Source: Plakobranchus ocellatus
Taxonomy: Eukaryota; Mollusca; Gastropoda; Plakobranchidae
NCBI GenBank assembly: GCA_019648995.1
Contig: BLXT01000588.1
Location: 3,669,288-3,700,947 of the forward strand
Reading direction: 5' to 3'
DNA: 31,660 nt
Made by a program: the position numbers and the translations under genes
Shown here: one piece after another, positions 9,802-21,200 of the stretch
Layout: every line of letters starts with the position of its first letter
Numbering within the stretch: position 1 is the first letter of the stretch
Notes under the pieces: model-generated
What the model saw: only the letters and a program-made list of their open reading frames with translations
The model's database searches: none
Told to the model about the DNA's origin: nothing

Positions 9802-11795
9802 CATCATACATATAGACCATAAGAAAATCACCTATGGCTTATGAATTTTTTAAAAAGAGTTTTGAACTTATGAGTAAAATAGGGTAACCCTTTGAATGAT
9901 TTATCAGAAGATATTATTTCATCACTTTTGATGATAATTAATGAGATACTATAATATAAAACAGGAAAAGAAGACAATAAAAACACAAGCTTTGGTCTCT
10001 TTTTCACAGCTTTTGTTTTTTACAAATGGTTTATGTTGTTTATCGGATTTGAAATAAAACCCTTAAAATTTTTTTTCCAAGAAAGATATTCCTTTTCACA
10101 AAGCTGCCAACCTAGAAAGACCAAAGAGATGTCACAGCAAGAGCCAAAACTTGCAATCTGGGATTCAAAACTAATCCACATACATTTATTGTACAGGCAT
10201 TGGCATTGCTTATGTGAAAAAACATAGGCTCGCTGGGGTGCTGGGGCAATACATGTACTCGCTTGCGCCACCATCAAAAACGATTTTTCACAAATTGAAA
10301 GCATTTTTTAGGTTTCTGTAGGCAACTAGCAGCAGAATTGCACGATATAGATGTCACATCAGTATTAATATTATTATAAAAATCCCCCCAAAAAGTTGTA
10401 AGATTATATTTGAACTGTCCCTATTATTTGTGCTCATCTCAATGCACGGGCATCAAATAATAGCCTAAAATTTTGAAGCAACCTGCACAACATTTAAAAA
10501 AAAGAACATATAATTATAAAATAAAAACTTTAAAAGGTGGCAATGTTTGACCACCTGGCATATGTATCACAAGAAACTTAGGGGCTTTAAAACAATACAA
10601 GAACCAAAACTATGATTTTAATATTAGTATAGTAGTAAGAGTGTGTACTGAATAAAGATAATGTGCGTAGCTAAACAATTTTAGGAAAGATTGAAATTAA
10701 AAACTGAGGGGAAAAAATTACTAGAGCATTTACTCATGTTTGTATTTGTATTGAAGCACAACTTACCTTCGTTCACAAGATCTAAACTATATTCTAGACC
10801 ACAATTAAGTCAACAAGATGGAGTTTTATTGCATGTAAATTCCTCTAAATAAAATTGCCTACAATAAAACAATGATTTAGAATGAAGATGTCCTTACACA
10901 CATACATATTCAATTTTTGTTTGTTCAAGGGCAATTTTTGTTTATTTAGCGACTGGTAATTTATTTTAGAAAATTCAAAATAATCTCTGAGAAAAGATTT
11001 GATGATTCATCTTTACTTGGAAACCTGCATAATCTGTGAAGAAAATCCTTCTCAGATGGCTGCAACACTTGGTCATGTCCATTAGATCTGGGCTCTAGAT
11101 TTACCTTATATAGTCAGGCCCTTTAATTTTTGTTTCTTGTTCTGGATGGTGTTACTTGTCTAAATGCCTTCCTCATAATTGAGATTCCTGGAAATAAATT
11201 GCTGCTAGAGCAACCTACAGTAGGAATTCAAGTACATAATTAGATCTGTTCTAAATGTGTACCACAAGTAGATCTAAACCTAGCTCTAGTGTAGACTCTT
11301 CACAGTTCATAGGACAAATTTGGGTCAGAGTAGATTCAAATCTGGATGAGAGACTAAAAATTTATGTAAAGATGGATTTGTCATAGGTTTCTATCTCTAG
11401 AATTCTATAAAACTTGAGAGACAACGTTACTGTGTTTTATAAGAAATAGAGCAAATGCTCCAGCAGTTTGTTTCACTCATAATAGTGCAAAGACAATAAC
11501 CATGTTTCTGCTATTTGAAGAACGTACATTAGAAACACTATTATCGAAAGTGCTCGTATTAGTACTAATGACATTTTAATAGGAATAGAGGATACTGGAA
11601 ATGATAAATTTCAAGTTTAGTTCCAAGTGGCGGAGACAGCTAGGCGAAAAGAAAGTAAACACTGAATACACTGGAAGAAATTTGTGATTCTTTTAAGCTA
11701 CAAAAACACAAATGTTATGAAAGTAAATGTAGTATTAGAGTAATAGCATTGGCATTGAGCAAAAGCATAGTTTTACAAAACAAACCACTTCCACT
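9802..11795. other. AT-rich intergenic stretch, nothing recognised
   Basis: No open frame with protein-like character, element end or RNA gene could be supported here. Small overlapping frames on both strands at 10020-10304 look accidental. Confidence 0.55.
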
Positions 11796-12008
11796 TCATG
11801 TAAAGTGGTAAAGTGGGTCCCATGCTTAGTCTAAGCGTCGGGGAACCAGGAGTAGGGTCCTGATTGTTCTTGGCATACGGCATTTTGAGGTAGTTTGCCA
11901 TTGCTTTCCTCGCCGCCTTTACTTTCGCCAGATCTTAAGAGATCTAGCTACCCATTTAGTGCTGGGTGGACACAGAGGAGCAAAGAAAATCTGACTTGGC
12001 CCGGACTG

Positions 12009-12019
12009 GGAATCGAACC
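12009..12019 (-). promoter_or_regulatory. Pol III B box of the SINE
   Basis: GGTTCGATTCC on the minus strand matches the tRNA B-box consensus GGTTCGANTCC exactly. Confidence 0.9.
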
Positions 12020-12051
12020 CCGGACCTCTTGGATAGTAGCCAACTGCCCTA

Positions 12052-12063
12052 CCAGATGAGCCA
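12052..12063 (-). promoter_or_regulatory. Pol III A box of the SINE
   Basis: TGGCTCATCTGG on the minus strand fits the tRNA A-box consensus and lies about 32 bp before the B box, as in a tRNA gene. Confidence 0.8.
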
Positions 12064-12234
12064 CCGCTCCTCGTCATGTACAAAATAAAAATAAAAGCAA
12101 AAGTGAAACTAGAGGGAAAATGAAAGTAAAATAAAGGCTAAATTCATATCGCACAGAATAAGAGAAACACCCATAATTTTGAACCGGAATTGGTCTAACA
12201 AAAAAGTAATGCATAACTTGGCTTGAAAAACAAA

Positions 12235-12240
12235 TTTATT
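12235..12240 (-). terminator. Candidate polyadenylation signal of the RG-rich gene
   Basis: This is the AATAAA nearest to the stop codon on the minus strand that I found, giving a 3' UTR of about 670 nt. An ATTAAA variant at 12624-12629 is closer. Neither has a clear GT-rich element behind it, so the true 3' end is open. The SINE lies further downstream. Confidence 0.35.
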
Positions 12241-12911
12241 ACAGTTTCCCCTCGTGGTTGGCATCTCTGCCTTCGTGTATTCCATCTGTGGCTCTGCAGA
12301 ATTTGGACATTATTTTTATACAGGAATTTTTATGATACTAAATGATGATGCAAGCCTGATTTAAGGTAATATGTGCCTTGGCTACATTGGCAATTACCAT
12401 AGGTGAATCAGAGGTGAAGAAGACTAAATACATTTAACTTTACAATAGGCATTATGAAAAAAAATTAAGAAATAATGCCCTTACATAAACTGCTGCAAAT
12501 TATGTCATCTTCATCCTCATGCATTTCACGTAATATTCTAATTATTTTAGCTGCTGCTACTGCTCAATTTGAGACAAGCAATTCTATTAGGTGTAGCAGT
12601 TTCACCCTTCAAGAAGGACTGGACTTTAATTCTCATTTTTTTTTTAATTGCCAACAAAAAAAAAACAAGATTCTTAGTCTTATCCACCCTAAATCTGTTG
12701 CAGGAAGCAAAAATTATGTAGAAGCTAGCTTTCCATAATACAAATGAAAAAGAAAGGTAATAATCACATGCACTTAAAAAATCTAGTTTTAAACTCAAGA
12801 TGTGGAAAGAATATTATGATACATGATTTGTGTCAAAACCTTGAACAATGCTTAATTAACATTTCAACATAACAGATTAGAAAATGTTCACAGAAAAAGA
12901 AATTGAATTTT

Positions 12912-15256
12912 CTACATCCTTGTTGGGGTTGGAAGCAAAGTAATCCTGCCTTCTCCTCTGCCCCTGAACTGAGCACCACCTCTGACTCCTCCCACAACAA
13001 CTCTTCCCCTTCTCCCCTCAAAGCTCTCACTGCCTTCAAATCTTCCTCGGCCCCTACTGTTTTGCCCATCTCTTGCAAAGAACTGATCATCTTGAGCCCA
13101 TTCTTGGCCTTCACCAATTTCAGAATCTTGAGCATGGTGTCCCACATGTCCTCCTCTTCCTTGAAATGTAGCCCCTCTACTCGCTGGTCCTGTTTCAGCA
13201 GCCCAATTTGCTACCTCTCTTCTCATCTGAAGGCCCCTGCCATGTAGATTGTCTGTTCCCCTGACAACTGGCATCCCCCTACCTCTTAGATTCTGGGATC
13301 CTCTGGAAATAAAACGCCCTCTAGCTATTTGGCTTTCTGCACTCCTGCCATATAGCCCTCCTCTTCCTTGATTAATTGCCATTTGTGCTTGGTCTTCAGG
13401 TGCTTCTTCACCAATAAATTCAGTGTCTCTATATCCCATCTGGACATTATCTTCTGGGTGGAGTCTTCCTCTTCCTATAATCCCTGTAGGTCTTCTCACT
13501 TGCCTTCCTCTGCCTACAGGTATCTCTAAATCTCTGTCAAAATGATGTTCTTCTTTATCCAATGTGTGTTCTCTGACATTTCCTTCTGCAGATCTGAGAA
13601 CAATAGGTTCCGCAAGTCCTCTGCCTCTAGCAAGACCCCTCCCTCTAAGAATCCTTCCTGGCCTCCTGAGTGCTGATCTTCCTCTAGGCAGTTGCGTTTC
13701 CCAGCCCCAATCACTTCTTGCCTCTGGTTTGTCAAGCTCCTCATTCTCTAAAGATGGTTCATAATCATAATCAGAATTTCCCATACCAGCTATTTGTTGC
13801 CTTCCTCTTCCTATGCCCCTATTAAAATCTGGAGGATGAGCCCTTAATTTTGCAAACCCCCCTCTTTGTATCCCAACGCTCCATGTGGGTTCATTCCATA
13901 ATCTTTCATTGCCATGTTCATCATTAGAAAATTGCTCTCTTTGTGACCCAAAAGACTCAGAAAATTCTATTTTATCGTAGCCACCTTCATTATAATTTTG
14001 CTCTTCCCAATGTTCTTGTCTTTCATGTCCATCAGCAAGATAACCAACATTTCCTTGAGATACACCTCTACTGGCCTGACCTGTTTGGCTGAAATGTAAA
14101 CCGACTTTTGCTCGCCCACCTTCAAAAGCTTCACTGTGAAAGGCAGTATTGTCTTCATTTTCCCTATCACCAGTATTATAGCCATCCCTGCCTCTTGTAC
14201 CTCTTTTAAAAAGACGTCGATTTACAGGTCTTCCTCTTATAGGTGCTACTGTTTCAGGGAAATTGCTGTACGTTTCCTCAAACTGATCGTGTTCATCCCA
14301 AATATTTGTTGTGGCATCATCACTATGTCCCATGCTTTGAGGATTTTGCTTTCCAAAGGATGCTTTTTGTTGAAAACCCCTTTGGGGTTTATCAAAATCA
14401 ACATCCCCTTGTTGTAAGCTACCTCTATTTAGTCTTACAAAAGATCCTCTCTGAGTTTTATGGGTTTCTAGTGCATCATGCTCATCCCAAATATTAGTCC
14501 GAAAATTATTGCGCCCTTCAGGTCCTCGATCTATTTGAGGTTCACACTGCATGTTTTCTCTCTCTAATGATCCAAAAGCTGACTGCTCTCTGGAAAGTCT
14601 ATCTCCCTCAGGGATGACATGTCGGTTGACTGATGTTTGCCTTCCCTCAGAAAAAACATGACCATGGAGATTTTCTCTTCTGTTACCAAGAAATCCAGGT
14701 TTATGCAGGATCCCATGTGCATTCTGTTGCTCTCCCTGCCACTCACTGTGCATACAAAATGGATCCACATGCATGCTCCCATCTCCATATTCACTATCCT
14801 GCATTTGCCATGCATCCCATCCTTTTTGCCTTTGCTTTATTTCTTGCTCTCGTCTTTGCTCATCTTCTATTTCCCTTCTCCTTCTTTCCTTTCTCTCTTG
14901 CTCTCTCCTGCGATTCTCTTCTTCCTGTTTCTTTCTTCTGTTTTCCAAAACCTTTCTCTGCTGCTCCTCCGACTCTTTTCTTTGCTTTTCTTCCAAAATT
15001 GCTTGAGGGGTTTTCTTGACAGCATTTTTCCCAAACTGCAGAGGGAGAACTAACTCTTCTGCAGCTGGCTGCCTGATGCCTTTGTTGGGTGGTGGTGCTC
15101 CTCGCTTATTGTCTCTATCAAGATACTTCATTGTCTGCAAAGTTCTAGCCATATCTTCCTGAACAGCTTGTTCTGTGCTAACAGCCTGAGCTGGGTGCTG
15201 AAAATCAAGTGGCTGGTCATTGGTACTAGGGTCCATGGGGTTCATTGCACTCACAC
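12912..15256 (-). CDS. Coding exon 7 (coiled coil and RG-rich tail)
   Basis: The acceptor is AATTTTTCAG before GTGTGAGTGC. The A left from exon 6 completes AGT (Ser390). The 2345-nt exon ends at TAG after LLPTPTRM. It holds the coiled coil (EEKQRKESEEQQRK onward), two NIWDEHD motifs, repeated short GR boxes (GRGRQQIAG, GRGRQVRRP, RGRGLARGRGL) and a GRGRGRFEG end. It alone supplies two thirds of the protein. Plus-strand frames here are shadows of its biased composition. Confidence 0.95.
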
Positions 15257-18200
15257 CTGAAAAATTAAGGGAGTATTTTTTAAAAATGCTGAGAAAAAAT
15301 CTTTAGAATGAGAACAATTGAATATCATCACTTACTTTTCAGTTATTTGAATTGCAAATTTAGTTTAAATAGTGATAATCTCCTATAATGTCTTTAGAGC
15401 AAATACAGTGAAGTCTGGATAAATCAACTCGCTTTAGGGAAACTCTTGCCTAAAGTCAGCTCCTTATGGAAGCCACTTTTGTTTTTTCTTCTATTTCTTT
15501 GTTTTGGATAAAGTCAGGTCTTGCTTAAAGTCAACCAATTTTGACAGTCCCGAGAGGTTGACTTTCAACAGGCTCCACTGTATGTAATTTCCATGCCTCT
15601 CCTTTTTTCTGTTTTAGTCTACAACAAAGATGATCTCTACTTATTGTGCTGTGAGTACAAGAAGAGAAATTTGCATCTCACAGAAGAGAACCATGTACAT
15701 GGCCATAATTTTTCAAAAGTCAAGTTTAAAGATAATAGTTTCTGGAGAATCACTTCAGTTGAACTCTCCATAACCTTACATATTAGCTGATCAAAATGCT
15801 CCTGAAGGTCATCTAGATCACTTTCACACATTCTCTCTCATACTTGCACATATATATCATATAGATATATATATATATATAGATAGATAGATATAGAGAT
15901 GGATAGATATATAATATAAGGCTATTTTAATATGAGAAACTGGCTAACAACAGGCAATTCAAATATCCATTGGGCTACAGAAAAGCCCTTAAAGAAAAAA
16001 AAAAAGTTTATAAATGAATGTTTGAAGTAAAATTTTAATGATAAAAATAGGACTCTAATTTGCCAACTTGGTAGACCCTAAATTTGGATTCTATAAATGT
16101 TTCACAATTCTCTCTATGAGGTATCAGATTTAATCAGTACTGATCCAAACAACTTTACAGTATCAACATACTTATACCATACTTACAACATCTAGATCTA
16201 GACAGGAAATTCTACAGCATTTAATTTTTCTCAGCATTGATTACAGACTCATTGTGAAGGCTAGCCATATGATTAATATCTAATCATTAACCCTAAAAAG
16301 ATCAAACATATACAACTGAAAAGACCAAAAAAGATCTTATTAATATCTGCACAAAAGATAGGGTCACTTTAAAAAGAAAAATGGAATTTTCCCACATATC
16401 TGAATAAAGTAATACATTTTGTTTTGATTATAGAAATGAATAAAAAATATAACAGCTAATTAAGACAAGAGATACAAGCCACATGTATTCTTTTGAGAAA
16501 TACAATTACAGTGGAACACGTTTAAACCGAAATTCTAGGGAGAATGATTTCTGTTTTGGTTTAAGCATAGCGCATTAAATAAGTAAGAATAAGATTAATA
16601 ATGGAGAGTGACCAACTTCCGAAATATTAAGTTAAACAAATCCCACCCATTGTCACACCACAATGTTAATGAATGCATCTATCCACGAATCTTTCTCTCT
16701 TTTTTTTATCTATTTCTCTATCTCCTTCTCTTTCCTTTTCAGTTAAGAGGTTCTTGCGCCTGTTATCGATGTAGAATAATAGTTTTCACAATTTCATCAT
16801 CGCCTAAGTAAGTTTTTCGGTCCTAGTCCCTTTGTGTACAATTTAATCATCGCCTAAGTTTTTTCGGCACTGAAGTTCTCCACAAGAGAGATGGCTTTAT
16901 TACCGGCTGTGATGCAACAATGTTTGCTTAGCTTTGCCTTGCGCTGATGGGACCTAGACATAGGGAGTGTCTGGCATGGTCCCACTGCATAACTGAGTGG
17001 TGGAAGAGAAGGGATGGGCAGTTGTGTGCAGTAGATGTAGACCTAGCCAGACATCGGGCTTGGCCGTCTATAGTGTGAGGTACCGGTAACTAACAGTATT
17101 AGGTTTGCATGGAGTAATGCGAGAAAGAAGGGGAAGGGTAAGGAGTGTAAAAAAAATTAAAAAAAATTTTTTTAATGCATCGGTCGGACAGTGACTGGAC
17201 TTTCCCAGTAGTTTTTATTTCGCTTTAGCCATAGTAAGGCAGCCAACTCTTTCGGTTTTCAGCATGTATAATAACAAAGAATAAGAGGAAAAACGGAAAG
17301 CTCTTCAATTTCTTTTTGGTTTAGCCGTTTTTTCGGTTCAGCCGTTTTCGGTTTAGGTGTGGTCCACTGTATGTGCAAAGCCACAAAAATGAGATTTTTA
17401 CTCACAAATGGCTAAGAGAAAATATTAAGTTTAAGCATACATGAAGAGTATACAAGATCTCTAGCCCATAATTTTGTACACTCACTGTTAATATTTGGAT
17501 CCAGGTTCCTGCCAGTGTGGTGCTTGTGGCCAGCTCTTCTTTGATCAAAATTTCTTCCTCTCTGGAAGTCTGAGGCTGAACTTGGAGATGAGTGTCCTGA
17601 CCAATGTGGTGAATGGGACTGACCTCCAGATCTGCTTCTGTCCCTTCTTGACAAACCTCTATCTCTTTGCACAGAGTTCCAAGATTCCCTGCCTCTTGAA
17701 TCCCTCCTTTGGTCAACTGGTTTACCTCTCTCTCTGAGAGGAACAGAATTCTCCCACTGATGTAAACCAGCTTCCCTTTTGTCATTACGTTGAGAGTGGC
17801 TAGAGGATCCCTCTGGTTCCCTGTGTTTAGGATCGTTCCTATTCCTTCCCCTGTCACCTTTTTCGCTTTGGAGGGAAAAACTTTTGGGTGGTTCAACAGG
17901 TTGCTGGTTAGTTTTGTCTCTTTGTCCATGCTGCAAGTGCCAGTCTTCTTTTTTAAATAAAGCATCAGATTCTGTCATCCTTTTGACAGGAGCAGGACTC
18001 CCAGTCTTTAAATCATGGGCAGGATGTTGCATTACCATCTGAAGAGCTTGCAACTGTGAGGACATCTAAAAAATATATAAAAAATACTCAAGTTCTTGAA
18101 GAGGAAATGCTAATATCTGAAAACGTTATTTTTGCCTTCACAAAATTTATCTGAGCTGGGGATTATTTAAGACTACTTATGCCAGCCTTTGCTTTACATC

Positions 18201-21200
18201 AAGGAAAAGACTCTGAAATTTTTTTTAAAATCTAGACTTAAAATTGTGTTTTAAGTTGATTGTCCTTGTATTTGTGTAGAGTGTAATGTACCATTACCAA
18301 AAAAAAGTGGATGTAATAAGTTTTCGTTGAGCAAATCTAAATTTTTTTTTAAATTAAGACGAGTAACACTGATAAATTTGGCAATATAGGCCATCAGTAC
18401 ACCCATCTGAAGGGTTTGTGATAAGTATAGGTTTCACCTGAATATTTCCCATAAGGCCTTGGGCTACACAGTGAAATGTTGAAGGTCAAAGTCTAAATAT
18501 CTATGAATTTATCACATTAAGTTCTGGTTCAAAGTCTAACTATATGAAATTTTTTTATTAAGCTCCCATTTCCCTACACACATACACAGAGCAAATAAGT
18601 TTAAATCACATTTTATTTATCTACTCAAAGGCCTCATTTGGGTTAAGCTTTGATATTGTTAGATTTTGGTACTCACACTGACTCTTTCACAAAATTACAT
18701 CTATATCTAGGGCGTGGTCTAGTTTCTAAATCATATTCTAAGTAAAATTTGAAACAGCTAGAAAAGTTTTCACATCTTTTTACACTTTTTTTACGCATAA
18801 AAACATATGCTTGGTTAGCAAGGTATGTGAAACAAAGAATTTGGTTTAAAAGCAGCTTGAAAAGTTGGATAGCAGATAAACAAAGGCCAATTTGAATTTA
18901 CTCTTCATAAAAATTATTTGAGAAAAGATAGTAAAACTCTGGCTCTCTAAGTTACACGATCATTTACAGACTTGCGAAGCAAAAATATTAGAAAGCAGAG
19001 TGAGCCCACCCAAAAAACAGGATTTTGAAGCAAAAAACAAGAGCACATTAAGGAATATACTTTATAGACACAAATAGAAGCCTAGATCTCATTACACTTG
19101 AACGAGTGTGTTGTCAAAATTAATGCTATATGGTGAACCCAGTGAAATTAAAATGTTATTTAAAATCATTTATTATTTTATTTGAGTTTTTTTTCTTCCC
19201 ATATTTCTTGTAGTTGGTGTATTCGTTGTTACACGTAAAAAAACCAAACATTTACATTTCAAATCATGATCACTAACAGTTAAATATAAGGCACGTGATG
19301 ATAATGGGTTCCTTACACATATTTTTAAAGTCTTTCTATTTTTAGGTACTAATTGTGATTAATAATGACTTTTTTTTTAAACATTCAAAATAATCCCTAG
19401 AGATCTATTCTAAATCGTGATCACTAAAGTTACAAGTAGGCAAGTTATGATGATAATGAATTCCCTTGAGATTTTACAAATGCAATTTGTATCTTTTTCC
19501 TTTTTTAAATTAGGGCCTATACATCTATTTCAAATAATAATTGCCAACTGTCACAGGCAAGGCAGGCTATGATGATTGATTCGCGAGAAATCCATTATGT
19601 TCTCAATAGCATTTTTTCCCCAAAAAACTCACAGGTAAAAGTTAAAGACATAATGATAATGAATTCTATCGAGATCTAGTGCTATTCTTAAGGCCTATCA
19701 AAATATCATAATATATATATGATAATGCATTCTGTAGAGATCTTTTTTCATACCCTTCAAATCATACGATTGCCAACATTTGCAAGTAAGGCAGTTTATG
19801 GTAAAGAACTTCCCTCGGGGTTGGCAAATATTGCCAGTGAACATGAAAATATTGCATGTAGGCCTAAATCATTTTTTTTGTGTGTGTGTGTGTGTTGTGT
19901 GCGCACACGTGATTGAATTTTAAGGGTTTATTTCTGCTTTGTGATAGATGAGGCTCATAGATAAGGCATAAATGATGCCGGTGAATTTTTTTGAAACATA
20001 CCTTGTTTAATTTTTTTCCCACCTTGTTGTTATTTAAAAAAAAAAGTTACTGGCTTTCAAAACTACTTCGTTTTATGATATGCATTAAAATGTGTTAAAT
20101 GCAGAGGATGACAATGAATGTCCGGTCTGGGTTTTGAGGTAAAACATTATAACAATCATTAAGGTCTAGACTTGACTCTAGATCTGGATCTATGATTACT
20201 AAAACGTGACACTAAACTTCTTGAAAAAAAAAGAAAACTAATCCACTTCCTATCTCATCTAATGCTTTGATGCTGATATCCTTGGGCTTCTTCTTGAAAA
20301 AACAACTGGTTTTTTATTTATTTTTTTTTTATTTCTTTTTACTCATACAATCATGATGGGTTGAAAATAAAACAAACAAAAAGATTAAAATATCTCACTG
20401 ATGGTGATCTATGTCTAGATCTACACTTAGCATATAGCTTAGTATGGATTGTGCTAGGCACAAGTAATTCACATTATGCAAATTTATTGCTTTGCAAAAA
20501 TATCCTCGCAAATTTAAACTTAACTGTTCACAATCTTGACGATGCATGCTTAGTTTGCCTGACTGTAGGCCTAACTTTGCAGATTTGCCCGCTCATTGGA
20601 CGAATGGTTGAAGCACCATCTCAACCGATTCAAAGAGAATCAGGATTGCTCAGTTGACTTATGTGACTGAATATTGTTTTGTTTTAGGTAAAAAAAATAG
20701 TGTTTTGTCGGTCATTTCCTTTTTCTTTTAATTCTCAACAAACCTCAACACAGCAAGCTAGTTATCAAGAAAAAAAAGGATTTCTCACTTTAAATCGGTA
20801 AATCAGAAGATGGGTACTTTCTCCCAAAAAATCGGGAGTTTTGGCATGTCTGCAATTACTTATCCTGAAAATTTTGTAGCTTTAAAAGCAATTGTTTTCG
20901 GGGATAAAATTTCCTGGGCAAAATTATATAACATGTTAAGCCATCACAACATGAGAATAAGTGTAACATATATGCGCACGAAGATCAGATATCTCAACGT
21001 ATGACATCCATTTTCTCTCTGAATCTGTGGGAAGCATGAGGATTAAAATCTGTTATTCTATCGTTACCTCAAGAATCTTGATGACATCTGGATTATCAGG
21101 ATTTAAGCCTTTTGCAATAGCAGCTTGGCGAACAGTGTCTCGTGTTTCAGGCCATCCTGGTTGGTCTTGCAAGTACATATCTCCCCTTTGTAAGTTGGTC

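Larger units (their letters stand above)
11803..12073 (-). mobile_element. tRNA-derived SINE
   Basis: On the minus strand the element opens with a tRNA-related head carrying both internal Pol III promoter boxes. A ~150-bp central body follows, containing GGAAAGCAATGGCAAACTAC and CACCCAGCACTAAATGGGTA. It ends with a short repeated ACTTTACC tail. TCATGTA occurs just outside both ends (11796-11802 and 12074-12080) and fits a 7-bp target-site duplication. The central body is G/C-richer than its surroundings and looks like one of the conserved SINE central domains, but I cannot assign it. SINEs are copied by LINE machinery in trans. Confidence 0.85.

Noticed and set aside
12001-12075. A genuine tRNA gene on the minus strand
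   Set aside because: A and B boxes are present, but the sequence does not close an acceptor stem and continues into a SINE body with flanking target duplication.
12903-15053. Several plus-strand open frames opposite the last exon, rich in Ser/Pro/Leu/Phe
   Set aside because: They are complements of the Arg/Gly/Glu-rich codons of exon 7, overlap one another in different frames and have no splice context.
20361-20657. 98-codon plus-strand frame as a gene nested in intron 5
   Set aside because: No recognisable domain, opposite strand to the host gene and no supporting neighbouring exon.
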